A stretch of 64,000 nucleotides of DNA. Source: Dehalococcoidia bacterium UBA2158. Lineage in GTDB: Bacteria; Chloroflexota; Dehalococcoidia; Lucifugimonadales; UBA3495. Numbering within the stretch: position 1 is the stretch's first letter; every line of letters starts with the position of its first letter. The notes under the pieces are model-generated. The model saw only the letters and a program-made list of their open reading frames with translations, did not search any database and was not told where the DNA came from. Position numbers and translations under genes: made by a program. This document shows positions 45,425 through 55,111 of the stretch, in pieces. The stretch spans positions 1 through 64,000 of the forward strand of contig DCWQ01000039.1 in NCBI GenBank assembly GCA_002328185.1, given 5' to 3'.

Positions 45425-46582
45425 TCACCCCGCGTAGTGCGGCATCACATCATTGGTGAATAGCTCTATCGACCGCATGGCCTGCTCGTGACTCAGGTCT
45501 CCCCACTGAAACGCTCCGACGAAGTAGTTGGCACCGGTGGCCACGTACTCGTCCATGTATTTTCTGATGGTCTCGGGAGAACCGGCCACCGAACCAAACC
45601 CCGCTCCGCCACCAGCAGGGTTGGCCACCCTGCCGGCCAAGTTCTGCCGCCGCTCTATCCGCTCCTCATCTTCGAGCGTGGCCGCAAGGTCCCTCCGCTC
45701 CTCGGGGGGAATATCTCTGACGGGGATGGAAGATGGACGAGGGTTCATGCCTTCGCCTTGGAACTGGGTTAGACCGCGTCTCTCGGCCTCCAATCTCCGG
45801 GGGGTTCCCAGGTTCCAACTGTAATGGTCCCAGGCCGGCTTTGCCTGCTTCATCGCCTCTTGGTCAGTGTCGGCCAACAGCAGATGGACCACCAGCCCGA
45901 TCTTGGGCTCGGTTCCCTGGGCCGTCAGCGCGCCCACTCCCTGGTGTTTTTCCCATTCAGCGCGGTAGCGAGTGACGTTGGCCTCAAAGCTGTCCAGACC
46001 GCCGACGATGATGGTGTTCATGCCGTCTATCGCCGCCGTCTCCACGTTGCGCATGTACCAGAATGGGGGCATGGGCTCTTGCATCGGGCGGAGCCGCATG
46101 GGGAGTTCATCGAAGTTGTAGAACTCGCCTTGGTGGGTCAATACATCGTGGGAAAGGCCGTTCTGGACGGCAGCCAAGGTCTCGCGGTAACGCGCGTAAT
46201 TGGACTCCACATCCGAGTCCTGGCCCCAAAAAAACGCCTCGAAAACCCCGCCCCGGCCTACACCAATCTCGAGCCGTCCGCCGCTCAGGTGGTCCAGCAT
46301 GCAATATTCCTCGATGAGTTGGACGGGATGGTGCAGGGGCAGCACGCAGATCCCCGGTCCGAACCTGATGTTGGTGGTGCGCTGGGAAACCGCCGCCAGA
46401 AACACGTTCTGCGAAGGGGCCAGACTGTGCACCGCCGGTGTGTGGTGCTCAGCCAGGTGATAAGCGTAATAGCCCACCTTGTCCAGTACCTCGATCTGTT
46501 CCATGCGCAGGTTGTAGGTCTCTTGAAGTCCCAGCCCGGGAACAGGTTCGATGTGGTCGAATACGCCAAATTGAAGGGCCAT
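45425..46582 (-). CDS. LLM class (luciferase-like) flavin-dependent oxidoreductase
   Basis: 385 residues, TIM-barrel monooxygenase of the bacterial luciferase family. Seen: QFGVFDHIEPVPG, AYHLAEHHTPAVHSLAPSQN, IRFGPGICVLPLHHPVQLIE (non-prolyl cis-peptide region at FMN), DHLSGGRLEIGVGRG and, near the end, GSPETIRKYMDEYVATGANY. Such enzymes use reduced FMN or F420 for oxygenation or hydride transfer; the family is greatly expanded in SAR202 lineages, where a role in degrading recalcitrant organic matter has been proposed. Neighbour: an MFS exporter on the same strand 70 bases upstream. Confidence 0.92.
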   Translation of the reverse strand: MALQFGVFDHIEPVPGLGLQETYNLRMEQIEVLDKVGYYAYHLAEHHTPAVHSLAPSQNVFLAAVSQRTTNIRFGPGICVLPLHHPVQLIEEYCMLDHLSGGRLEIGVGRGGVFEAFFWGQDSDVESNYARYRETLAAVQNGLSHDVLTHQGEFYNFDELPMRLRPMQEPMPPFWYMRNVETAAIDGMNTIIVGGLDSFEANVTRYRAEWEKHQGVGALTAQGTEPKIGLVVHLLLADTDQEAMKQAKPAWDHYSWNLGTPRRLEAERRGLTQFQGEGMNPRPSSIPVRDIPPEERRDLAATLEDEERIERRQNLAGRVANPAGGGAGFGSVAGSPETIRKYMDEYVATGANYFVGAFQWGDLSHEQAMRSIELFTNDVMPHYAG

Positions 46583-46652
46583 GTACCGAATCTCCTAGTC
46601 CGCTAAGTGACTGATCCCGTCAAAGTTTACTATCTAAGTCAAACATGCGGCG

Positions 46653-48173
46653 TCAATCCAGCCCTACCTCGCCGGCCCCGACAGGTTGAGTTGCCTGTCC
46701 GTCGAGCAAAGGCCCTGCCGGCACCAGACGCCAGCCGCCGATCAAAAACACCACCGCCGCCAGCAAGCCCAGCGACGACCCGATGATGAAAACGTCTTTA
46801 AACGCCTTGATGAAGGCCACCCCTTCGGCCTCCGCCCCAACCCCTAACACTTCCAGGTGATGGTCGCTACGCCAGCCGAAGATGCCGCCAATGATCGCCA
46901 CCGATAATACCCTGCCGCAAGACTGAGACAAGGAGAGGGCCGCCCCGGCGGTGCCAAACCTGTCTGACGGCACACTGCCCAACATCAATGAATAGGTGGC
47001 GGCCTGGAACAAACCCAACCCGGCGCCGACTATCCCCACCCGGAGCGCAACATGTCCCAGACTGGACTCGGTGTCTAGAAAGCCCAGGTAAAGCAGCCCG
47101 GATGCCATGACCAACAATCCGCCTACCCCCACGGGCAGATAGCTGAACTTGTCGCAGAGCCAACCCCCGGTGCCGGAAGATATGGTGTTCAAAAAAGCCA
47201 GGGTGGCCAGCATCAGCCCCAGTGTGAGCGCGCCCCCTCCCAGGCTATCGGCCACGTAGAAAGGAAAGATGAACCAGATCACGAAAACACCCAGGTTGGC
47301 CAGGAACATGCTGGAACTGGAGACGATGAAACCCCACATCCGCAGCAGGTTACCCGGCAACACCGGCCACTTGGCCGTCAGTTCGATTCGCCAAAAAGCA
47401 ACGAAGAATGCGGGAGCCAAAGGCAACAAGGTGAGGACAACCGGGGAGGTCCAGCCGAGAGACCGGCCCAACCTTAGGCCGATGATCAAGCACAGCAGCC
47501 CACCGACCAACATCGCAGCCCCCGCGACATCGAAAGCAGGCCCGGACGCCGGACTGATGGATTCACGGGGGCGCCGCTCCAAGACCCATACTCCTAGGAT
47601 GACGGCGATGACCGCAAAGGGTGTCCGCCCTAAGAATATCCACTCCCAGCCGATCCACCCGACCAACAGCCCAGCGCCGATCGTCCCCGCCAACATGCCC
47701 AACGCCTGGCTGCCCACGGCGAACCCCATGCTCAAGCCGCGCCTGCTGCTGGAAAACACTCCGGCGGCGATGGCGGGCGAGACAGCGAACAGGCAGCCGG
47801 TGCCCAAGGCCTGCAACACCCGGAACCCCACCACCGTCTCCAGGTTGGGCGAGAAGGCGATGAACAACATGGCCGCCAGGTAAGTCGCTGCGCCAAAGAT
47901 GTACACCGGTCTCAGTCCGAACCGATCGGCGAAGCTGCCGGCCCCCATCACCAAGGCTGCCTGGGTGGCCACGAACGCCACGATCACCCACTGGATGCTC
48001 TGTAGGTCGGCGTTCAGGTCCTCGGTCATCGACGGCAGCGCCACGTTCACTGAAGTGTCCAAGGCAGCCAGAAACATGCCCAAGGTCGCCGCGGTGGCAA
48101 CCAGGACTATGCCGTGGGCGCCGGACCCACTTTCAGGCGCAGTTGTTGAGGGTTGTTCCGGATCCAAGCTCAT
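46653..48173 (-). CDS. MFS transporter, DHA2-like (14-TM) family
   Basis: 506 residues with about 14 hydrophobic helices. The first helix VLVATAATLGMFLAALDTSV carries the DHA2 LDxTVxNVALP-type motif (LDTSVNVALPSMTEDL), and ADRFGLRPVYIFGAATYLAA the loop 2-3 motif A. Likely a proton-driven exporter of small molecules or drugs in the cytoplasmic membrane. It is transcribed toward the LLM gene and diverges from acs. Confidence 0.9.
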   Translation of the reverse strand: MSLDPEQPSTTAPESGSGAHGIVLVATAATLGMFLAALDTSVNVALPSMTEDLNADLQSIQWVIVAFVATQAALVMGAGSFADRFGLRPVYIFGAATYLAAMLFIAFSPNLETVVGFRVLQALGTGCLFAVSPAIAAGVFSSSRRGLSMGFAVGSQALGMLAGTIGAGLLVGWIGWEWIFLGRTPFAVIAVILGVWVLERRPRESISPASGPAFDVAGAAMLVGGLLCLIIGLRLGRSLGWTSPVVLTLLPLAPAFFVAFWRIELTAKWPVLPGNLLRMWGFIVSSSSMFLANLGVFVIWFIFPFYVADSLGGGALTLGLMLATLAFLNTISSGTGGWLCDKFSYLPVGVGGLLVMASGLLYLGFLDTESSLGHVALRVGIVGAGLGLFQAATYSLMLGSVPSDRFGTAGAALSLSQSCGRVLSVAIIGGIFGWRSDHHLEVLGVGAEAEGVAFIKAFKDVFIIGSSLGLLAAVVFLIGGWRLVPAGPLLDGQATQPVGAGEVGLD

Positions 48174-48368
48174 AAGTACCGAATTTTACCCTTTCTGGTT
48201 TGAAAGTAGATACTCCCCAAATAGACACGCCATGCCCGCTTCCGATTGCAATGGACTGCCGCTTGTGTTAAAAATCCAATGCTATTTAGCCTGCAAACCA
48301 GCGGGCAAAAACGCTTATTTTCGTTGATTACAGATGCGCCCAGCCGGTAGTCATGTAGAGGTAGCCAA

Positions 48369-50330
48369 GTGGTAGAAGATTCCGGAAGATTCGATACCCT
48401 GCTTCAAGAGGACCGAACTTTTCCTCCGACCTCAGCTTTCATAGAACAGGCCAACATCTCCGACCCCAACGTGTACGAAGAAGCCCTGCGCGACCCAGAA
48501 GCGTTCTGGGCCAAGTTCGCTGAGGAACTGGACTGGTTCAAGAAGTGGGACACGGTCCTTGAATGGGACCCGCCCCACGCCAAATGGTTCATCGGCGGCA
48601 AGCTGAATGTCTCCTATAACTGCCTGGACCGGCACCTGACCACCAGCCGCCGCAACAAGGCAGCTCTGGTCTGGGAGGGCGAGCCGGGAGACCGGCGGGT
48701 CTACACCTACTGGGACCTGTATAGAGAGGTCTGCCAGTTCTCCAACGGCCTGAAGAGCCTTGGGGTGAAGAAGGGCGACCGAGTCACCATCTACCTGCCC
48801 ATGGTCCCTGAACTGCCCATCGCCATGCTGGCCTGCGCCCGTATCGGCGCCGCCCACAGCGTTGTGTTCGGCGGGTTCAGCGCCGAGTCTCTGCGAGACC
48901 GACTCAAGGACTCCGAGTCCAAGGTCATGATCACCGCCGACGGTGGCTTCCGGCGAGGCAGCATCGTCCCCCTGAAACAGAACGCCGACGACTCCCTAGA
49001 CCAAGAAGGCGGCGCGCCTAGTGTAGAGAAAGTGGTGGTCGTCAGACGTACCGAGACCGCCGACGACAAGATGGTGGACGGCCGTGACATCTGGTGGCAT
49101 GACCTGATGGAGGGACAACCCCTCGCCTGTGAGCCGGAACAGATGGACAGCGAAGACATGCTCTATCTGCTCTACACCAGTGGCACCACCGGCAAACCCA
49201 AAGGCATCGTCCACTCCACCGCCGGGTACCTGCTGGGCACCTACGCCACATTCAAGTGGATCTTCGATATCAAAGAGAACGACACCTACTGGTGCACCGC
49301 CGACATCGGCTGGGTCACCGGCCATAGCTACATCGTCTACGGCCCGTTGGCGAATGGCGCGACCTCGGTGATGTACGAGGGCTCGCCAGACTTCCCAGAC
49401 CGGGACCGGTTCTGGGACGTTGTCGAAAAATACGGCGTGACCATCCTCTACACCGCCCCCACCGCCATCCGCACCTTCATGCGCTGGGGCGAGAGCTACC
49501 CGCAGAAACACGACATGTCGTCCCTGCGCCTGCTGGGGTCGGTGGGTGAGCCCATCAACCCGGAGGCCTGGATCTGGTACCACGAAAACATCGGCGGCGG
49601 CCGCTGCCCGGTTGTGGATACCTGGTGGCAGACCGAGACCGGCAGCATCCTGATCGCGCCCCTGCCCGGAATAACCACCCTGAAACCCGGCTCGGCGACC
49701 AAGGCCTTCCCCGGCATCGAAGCCGAGATTCTGGACGAGCAGGGCAACTTTGTGGGCCCCGGAGGCGGCGGTTACCTGACCATCAAGAAACCGTGGCCTT
49801 CCATGTTGCGCACGATCTACGGTGACGAAGAACGGTTCGTTGAGCAATATTGGTCTCGCTATCCCAACGTCTACTTCACCGCCGACGGCGCGAAGTTGGA
49901 CGAGGACGGGGACTTCTGGCTGCTGGGGCGGGTGGACGACGTAATCAACGTTTCCGGTCACCGCATCGGCACCATGGAGGTGGAGAGCGCCCTAGTAGAC
50001 AACCCCAAGGTCGCCGAGGCCGCCTGTATCGGCAAGACACACGAGATCAAAGGCCAAGCAGTGGTCGCCTTTGTCACCCTGAAAGAGACCGTGGCGATGT
50101 CCGACGATGTGATCGTTGAGTTGAAAGCCCACGTGGCCGGCAAGATCGGCGCCATGGCCCGGCCCGACGACATCATCTTCGCCGCCGAGTTGCCCAAGAC
50201 CCGCAGCGGCAAGATCATGCGCCGGCTGCTTCGGGACGTGGCGGAAGGCCGGGCACTGGGTGACACCACCACCCTGGCCGACCCGGCGGTGGTAGACTCT
50301 CTAAAGGAACAATACGGCGACGAGGAGTAG
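48369..50330 (+). CDS. acs: Acetyl-CoA synthetase (AMP-forming)
   Basis: 653 residues, complete. Motifs: [40 protein letters not shown] (P-loop-like A3), [17 protein letters not shown] (acetate pocket Trp and acyl site), [11 protein letters not shown] (A5), [20 protein letters not shown] and the C-terminal [17 protein letters not shown] with the catalytic Lys that is commonly controlled by acetylation. GTG start with GAGGT seven bases before. It activates acetate to acetyl-CoA. The fused aldolase gene follows on the same strand after about 100 bases. Confidence 0.96.
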   Translation: MVEDSGRFDTLLQEDRTFPPTSAFIEQANISDPNVYEEALRDPEAFWAKFAEELDWFKKWDTVLEWDPPHAKWFIGGKLNVSYNCLDRHLTTSRRNKAALVWEGEPGDRRVYTYWDLYREVCQFSNGLKSLGVKKGDRVTIYLPMVPELPIAMLACARIGAAHSVVFGGFSAESLRDRLKDSESKVMITADGGFRRGSIVPLKQNADDSLDQEGGAPSVEKVVVVRRTETADDKMVDGRDIWWHDLMEGQPLACEPEQMDSEDMLYLLYTSGTTGKPKGIVHSTAGYLLGTYATFKWIFDIKENDTYWCTADIGWVTGHSYIVYGPLANGATSVMYEGSPDFPDRDRFWDVVEKYGVTILYTAPTAIRTFMRWGESYPQKHDMSSLRLLGSVGEPINPEAWIWYHENIGGGRCPVVDTWWQTETGSILIAPLPGITTLKPGSATKAFPGIEAEILDEQGNFVGPGGGGYLTIKKPWPSMLRTIYGDEERFVEQYWSRYPNVYFTADGAKLDEDGDFWLLGRVDDVINVSGHRIGTMEVESALVDNPKVAEAACIGKTHEIKGQAVVAFVTLKETVAMSDDVIVELKAHVAGKIGAMARPDDIIFAAELPKTRSGKIMRRLLRDVAEGRALGDTTTLADPAVVDSLKEQYGDEE

Positions 50331-50428
50331 CGATTCCGTTTCTTCCTTAGAACGGCGAGGACTGCCAAACCGCTACCCAAGAACGGCCGTAGAATAGATT
50401 GAACATTCCCTCATGGAGGGTCAGCTCA

Positions 50429-52444
50429 ATGGCGAGTTATGGGAAACACGAAGCCCAGGAATGGGCTTGGGAAACGCTGAAGGGACAGTGGACCACCCTG
50501 ATCACTCCCTTCACCCCAGACAATCAGATAGACATCGAGGGCGTGAAACGGAACGTCCACCACGTCCGCAGCCTCGGCACCACCGGCGCCGGCTGCACCT
50601 GGAACATGGGCGAGTTCTGGGCCCTGTCCCACGACGAGCGAGTCCAGGTGATGGACGCCGTGGCCGAAGCGGCCGAAGGCAAATGGCCCATCGGCGCCCA
50701 CGTAACAGACACCAACATCAATCAGTCGATCTCGTTGGCGCAGCATGCCGAAGGCCAGGGCTTCGACCTGCTGATCGTCGCGCCACCCTACATGGCCACC
50801 AAGACCGAGGACCAGGTGGTTGAGTACGTCCGCCTGGTGGCCGACAACACCAACCTGGCTATCATGTTCTACAACTCCCCTCAGTTCGGCATCATCATGA
50901 GCCCCTACGGCATGGGCCAGTTGTGCGCCGTCCCCAACGTGGTCGGGGTCAAAGAAGCCAGTTTCAACCAGCAGATCTCAATCGAGACTCACCTTTCTTT
51001 AGGCAAAGAGCACCTCATCAGCACCCCCGACGAGTGGATATACTTCAAGGGCCAGGAGTTGGGCATCGAACAGCAGGTAATGTTCGCCAACACCTCCGAC
51101 TGGAGATTCGACGTTCCAGGCGCCAACAACTACGTCCAATGGATCGACCGTGCCTGCAAAGGCGACCTGGACGAGACGTTCTACGACACCAAATTACGCC
51201 GCTTAAAAGAGCTTTCCGACACTTGGTGGACCAAGACCCAGACCAAGTACAACGGCGCCTTGCCGGTCGCAATGGTCAAACATTGGGCCGAACTGATGGG
51301 CATGTCTGGCGGTACCGTGCGCCCGCCTTTATTCGATCTATCACCAGTGGAGAAATCAGAGTTGAGAGAAGAATTGGAACCCCTCAAGCCCAAACCCGTT
51401 ATGCCGGCAGTGCCCGCCCCATCCCGTGGCGCATGGCTCAACGGCAACAACAACTTCGCCTCGGGCATGCTGCTCATGGTTAGCGTGCAGAACATGGAAG
51501 AGGCTATGGAAGCTGAGCAGGGCGGCGCCGATATCGTCGACGTCAAGAACCTGCAGGAGGCCCTTGTCGGCTCCGGCCACCCCAACATCGTCAAGGCTGT
51601 CCGGGGCATCATGCCGGTGGAGAAGCACGTTAGCGTAACGCTGGGCGTGGTTCCCAACCAGCCGGGAACCGTGGCCATGGCCGTTTACGCGGCAGCCATG
51701 ATGGACGCCACTTCAGTGAAAGTCGGCTTCCAAGAAGCCCAGTATGACCAGGCAGTGGAAGTCCTCAAGGAATCGCGAATGGCCTTGGAAGGCTTCAACA
51801 CCAAGCTGGTTGGTTCCGTTTTCGCCGACAACGTGCTCTTCGAACAGGGTCTCGACCCACTCTGCATGGTCGACCTGGCTAGAGACGGCGAGTGCGACGG
51901 GTTCCTGATCGACACTCTGACCAAAGACGGCCGTAACATCTTCGACTTCATGCCCGAGGACGTCCTCAAAGACATCGTCCTCAAGGGCAAAGAGCTGGGC
52001 ATGAGCACCGCTTTGTCCGGGCACTTGAAGCTGGCAGACTTGGACGAACTGGCCCGTATCAACCCCGACATCGTTGGGGTGCGCGGCGCAGTCTGTGGCA
52101 ACGGGGAAAGGGACCGGGCCGTGGCTTGGGAAGCAGTAGCCGAATTCAAGCGTCAGGTAGACCTGCGGAAGAGCGGCGAAGTTGACGTCTACGACGGAGA
52201 GGTCATACCCGTAAGCGGCTCCAACGGCTGGGTGGTTATCGACGGCCGGGGCAAGAGCTGCGCCGGTGTCATCGCCGCTTTGACCAAGCAGGTGGACGTA
52301 GACACAGAGTCCTTCGTAGAGGCCATCTTGGCCGACGCCTTGAACATCTACGACGTGACACTGTGGGCCGAAAAGGCCGGGCACGAGGTACTAACCAAAC
52401 GCTCCGACCCCGACGGCACCACCCGGGTGCTGATCAGGCCGTAA
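50429..52444 (+). CDS. Three-domain fusion: DapA-type aldolase, MfnB-type furan synthase, TusA-like domain
   Basis: 671 residues. Domain 1 (about 15-320) is a dihydrodipicolinate-synthase/aldolase TIM barrel: TTLITPFTPDNQIDIEGVKR, Tyr148 in MFYNSP and the Schiff-base Lys175 in VVGVKEAS. Domain 2 (about 347-585) matches MfnB, which condenses two glyceraldehyde-3-phosphates into a furan aldehyde in methanofuran synthesis: EAMEAEQGGADIVDVKN (Lys373), ATSVKVGF (Lys431), DTLTKDGRNIFDF (Lys499, Asp495) and NPDIVGVRGAVCGNGERD. The three lysines of the characterised enzymes are kept. Domain 3 (about 600-671) resembles TusA: VVIDGRGKSCAGVIAALTKQ with Cys611 in the place of the sulfur-carrying Cys but Ala instead of the usual Pro, and WAEKAGHEVLTK. 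The start is ATG 50429 with GGAGGGTCAGCTCA upstream. The role is unknown; no other methanofuran genes are in view. Confidence 0.85.
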   Translation: MASYGKHEAQEWAWETLKGQWTTLITPFTPDNQIDIEGVKRNVHHVRSLGTTGAGCTWNMGEFWALSHDERVQVMDAVAEAAEGKWPIGAHVTDTNINQSISLAQHAEGQGFDLLIVAPPYMATKTEDQVVEYVRLVADNTNLAIMFYNSPQFGIIMSPYGMGQLCAVPNVVGVKEASFNQQISIETHLSLGKEHLISTPDEWIYFKGQELGIEQQVMFANTSDWRFDVPGANNYVQWIDRACKGDLDETFYDTKLRRLKELSDTWWTKTQTKYNGALPVAMVKHWAELMGMSGGTVRPPLFDLSPVEKSELREELEPLKPKPVMPAVPAPSRGAWLNGNNNFASGMLLMVSVQNMEEAMEAEQGGADIVDVKNLQEALVGSGHPNIVKAVRGIMPVEKHVSVTLGVVPNQPGTVAMAVYAAAMMDATSVKVGFQEAQYDQAVEVLKESRMALEGFNTKLVGSVFADNVLFEQGLDPLCMVDLARDGECDGFLIDTLTKDGRNIFDFMPEDVLKDIVLKGKELGMSTALSGHLKLADLDELARINPDIVGVRGAVCGNGERDRAVAWEAVAEFKRQVDLRKSGEVDVYDGEVIPVSGSNGWVVIDGRGKSCAGVIAALTKQVDVDTESFVEAILADALNIYDVTLWAEKAGHEVLTKRSDPDGTTRVLIRP

Positions 52445-52473
52445 CAACCTCCAGAATCACCAAAAGCCCCAAA

Positions 52474-52508
52474 AACGTATGGGCACGGCAATGCCGTGCC
52501 CATACGTT
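52474..52508. terminator. Bidirectional terminator hairpin
   Basis: AACGTATGGGCACGGC (52474-52489) pairs perfectly with GCCGTGCCCATACGTT (52493-52508) around a three-base loop, followed by TTGTTTCT on plus and by TTT on minus. Lies between the convergent fusion gene and speE. Confidence 0.75.
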
Positions 52509-52533
52509 GTTTCTCAGGCTGCTCTTGAGGAAG

Positions 52534-53445
52534 TCAGATCATGAAGACGGGGTCGGAGTCTTTGTTCACTCTGTCTTCCCTTTCTAAGCCTTCTCGCTGA
52601 AACTTGGGAAGAGCGAACATGTTGCGGTGACTCTCGCTGTCGTAATACTTCAACGGGTTTGACAAACGCCGGGCTGCCTCCGCGTCCGCCTCATCCCCAG
52701 ACGTATCGGGGAAAGCCGTGTCCGAGGCGATGGTGAACCCCCACAGAGTCTGGAAAGCCGGTATATGCACCTGGGCGGCCTTAGTGTGGTTAAAAAGCGT
52801 GCCGAGAGTATGAAAGATCGTGGTGAAACACTCGGTGTAGCTCAGCAATCCGGCTGGTCCTGACTGTGTAACCAATACCCCGCCTGGGTTGAGCCGGGCC
52901 TTGGCGATGGCATAGAACTCCTGGGTGTAAAGCAGGGCCGCGGTGCCGCCTTCCAAAGGGTCAACCAGGTCTAAGATGATCGTGTCGTAGTAATCCGAGG
53001 TGTTTTTCAGGTAGCCGCGGGCGTCCTCGTGGAGCAGGTTGGTCCGGGGGTCGTCAAAGCTGCCGCGGTGGTGGTTGGGAAGATACTTGCGGCAGAGCTC
53101 GATTACTTCAGGGTCCAGGTCGACCATGGTCACTCGTTCCACCGACTTATGGACCAGCGCCTCACGGAGTGTGCCGCCCTCGCCGCCGCCACCGATGAAG
53201 ACCTGCTTGGGTCCGGGATGGCAGAACATCGCCGGGTGAACCAGCGTTTCGTGGTAGATATGCTCGTCGCGTTCCGTGGACTGGGTCTTGCCGTCCAGGA
53301 CCAGGCTGCGTCCAAATAATTCCGAGTCCAGGACTTCGACCTTTTGATATGCGGTTTCTCCTGAGTATAAGACATGACGCACCTGGAGCATCACGTTCAA
53401 ATCAGGGTAGACACTCTCGATAAACCAATTGCCGGACATATCCAT
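52534..53445 (-). CDS. speE: Polyamine aminopropyltransferase (spermidine synthase)
   Basis: 303 residues. YQKVEVLDSELFGRSLVLDG, QSTERDEHIYHETLVHPAMF, FIGGGGEGGTLREALVH (decarboxylated-SAM pocket), MVDLDPEVIELCRKYLP and HEDARGYLK, then the DLVDPLEGGTAALLYTQEFY active-site Asp region. It transfers aminopropyl from decarboxylated SAM to putrescine or a related diamine. It follows speD by 18 bases, a two-gene polyamine operon. C-terminal tail is polar and slightly long. Confidence 0.94.
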   Translation of the reverse strand: MDMSGNWFIESVYPDLNVMLQVRHVLYSGETAYQKVEVLDSELFGRSLVLDGKTQSTERDEHIYHETLVHPAMFCHPGPKQVFIGGGGEGGTLREALVHKSVERVTMVDLDPEVIELCRKYLPNHHRGSFDDPRTNLLHEDARGYLKNTSDYYDTIILDLVDPLEGGTAALLYTQEFYAIAKARLNPGGVLVTQSGPAGLLSYTECFTTIFHTLGTLFNHTKAAQVHIPAFQTLWGFTIASDTAFPDTSGDEADAEAARRLSNPLKYYDSESHRNMFALPKFQREGLEREDRVNKDSDPVFMI

Positions 53446-53463
53446 CTTGAGGTGCGGGGCTGG

Positions 53464-53832
53464 CTAGAGTCCCACGGCCTCCTGGACCGCTAGGCCCCTT
53501 TGAATCTCTTGAATCTCAGGGTTGCGGCATTCCAGCGCCTCGGCCAGCTTGGTGGCCGCCTCGCGGGGTACGAAAGATGTCCCGCAAGAGAAGATATCCG
53601 CCGCGGCATAGCCGTATTCAGGCCAAGTGTGGATAGATATATGGGACTCGGCAATAGCCAAGATTCCAGTAACGCCTTGGGGTGAGAAGTGGTGGAAAGA
53701 TTCGCCGACGATGGTGGCGCCTACGTCTTGGGCTGTCTCTATCATCGCGCTACGAATGTATGAGAGGTCGTTTAGCAGTTCGGAGTTACAGTCCTTTAGT
53801 TCCAACAAGAGATGACAACCTAGTACTTCCAA
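53464..53832 (-). CDS. speD: S-adenosylmethionine decarboxylase proenzyme (bacterial type 1B)
   Basis: 122 residues. The self-cleavage site is Glu62-Ser63 in LAIAESHISIHTWPEYGYAA: Ser63 becomes the pyruvoyl group, His68 and Cys83 (IFSCGTSF) are the proton relay residues, at the same positions as in the well-studied short bacterial enzymes. TTG start at 53832 with AGGAGGACAGGTGA upstream. Supplies decarboxylated SAM to SpeE. Confidence 0.95.
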   Translation of the reverse strand: MEVLGCHLLLELKDCNSELLNDLSYIRSAMIETAQDVGATIVGESFHHFSPQGVTGILAIAESHISIHTWPEYGYAAADIFSCGTSFVPREAATKLAEALECRNPEIQEIQRGLAVQEAVGL

Positions 53833-53881
53833 TCACCTGTCCTCCTATATTCATAGGTTGGTTTGAGAGCGGCAATAAAAC

Positions 53882-53910
53882 ATTTTATATGCCCAATCAC
53901 GGCTAGGCAA
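53882..53910 (-). promoter_or_regulatory. Predicted promoter for speD-speE
   Basis: Minus strand TTGCCT (53905-53910), spacer 17, TAAAAT (53882-53887). About 45 bases of leader before the speD start. Confidence 0.45.
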
Positions 53911-54041
53911 TACCTTGCCTAAAATGCCCTTCACGGACTCTGTTTTTGCGGAGCCGTGGCTGCTGCTGGCGACCGGCTCTCTTTTAAAATAGTCCCATGC
54001 TAGCGTTAAACCTAACTAGTCAGTTCGGAGGATCCTCGATC

Positions 54042-54962
54042 ATGGTGGTTGGCAGCAACGACACAGGCGAAATCTCGACTTCGCATGACGGCATGGTCCT
54101 CATCGTTGAAAACGATGAGGACCATGCCGTCTTCAACATTTTGTTCTGGAGCAGGTGGGTTACCTGGTTGTCTGCGCCGGAACCGGCGCAGAAGCTCTGG
54201 AGATATTGCTCACACCACTCCTTCGCTGGTCATCCTAGACGCGATGCTCCCCCAGATGGACGGATTTAGAACGTGTCGAAAGATCCGTGAGTGTTCTCAG
54301 GTGCCGATAATCATGGTCACCACCATGGATCGGGACATAGACAAGGTCCGGGGACTCGAGATGGGGCCGATGACTATATCACTAGGCCCTTCTCAACCCA
54401 CGAATTAGCCTCAAGGGTGAAGTCTGTTCTACGCTGGATCAACAGTGGCGAGACCGACACGGAGATTGCCGTCCTAACGCCGTCCAAGTTCGACATGCCA
54501 TTCCTTCATCCAAAGGACGAGATTTGGGGTACCCGATGCAAGCGCGGTTTTCAGAGATCGGACTGCAAAGCAGCGACTCGAGCGATACCTCCAGCGACCG
54601 AATCTCCGGAGCGAACATCGGTCACGACGTATCGGGCGCTGATGCAGTGAAAGCTGAGAATTACGAGGGCGGCATGAAATTGTTCGTCGAAATCGATGGA
54701 GCGACCAAGGAATTGGTCAAATTCGTCGACACCCTCCGGAAGAACCCTCAGATCCATCTGCTACGCGTAGTCTCCAACGCCCAGAGAAACGGTATGGATG
54801 TCTTGCTTCGGCTCCGCAGCCCAAACCCCGCTGCAGACCACGCTTTTTTCCGCCGTCGGAGTCAACCGGGTTGAGGCAGAGGAACCCTCCGAGTCAGATC
54901 CTAAGACCCCGGTTCTTAAGGTGTGGTTGGCCCGACCATCGACCCTTGTTTCAGTTAGTTAA
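54042..54962 (+). pseudogene. Decayed response regulator with receiver domain and C-terminal domain
   Basis: Start ATG 54042 with GGAGGATCCTCGATC upstream. Read across frames: MVLIVENDEDHAVFNILF, then (frameshift) EQVGYLVVCAGTGAEALEIL, (frameshift) PSLVILDAMLPQMDGFRTCR with the phospho-acceptor Asp, VPIIMVTTMDRDIDKVRGLE, (one missing G near 54365) ADDYITRPFSTHELASRVKS. This is a full OmpR-type receiver domain. After a linker comes YEGGMKLFVEIDGATKELVK / FVDTLRKNPQIHLLRVV (about 54660-54780), a second conserved-looking domain, then another shift before VGVNRVEAEEPSES and TAA at 54960. At least four frame changes, so it cannot make a protein. A perfect hairpin lies in the receiver part. Confidence 0.75.
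54087..54131. repeat. Perfect 21-bp inverted repeat inside the receiver-domain coding sequence
   Basis: GACGGCATGGTCCTCATCGT plus T (54087-54107) is the exact reverse complement of 54111-54131, with loop GAA. It encodes DGMVLIVENDEDHAV, an otherwise normal receiver start. Confidence 0.85.
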
Positions 54963-55111
54963 TACACCATCTACTCGTCCTGATTCCGCAAGGCCGGTGT
55001 TGGCTTGATATTAAGAATCTGCTGTCATTACGTTGGTTCAGAGCCCTAGACTAGCAGGCATAAATAAGAAGAGTTCTAGTCTCCAGATCAAGGCCAAATA
55101 GAAAAGCCTGC

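Noticed and set aside
48996..49961. 321-codon minus-strand frame opposite acs
   Set aside because: High-GC shadow of the acetyl-CoA synthetase gene; sequence lacks any motif and acs is complete and intact.
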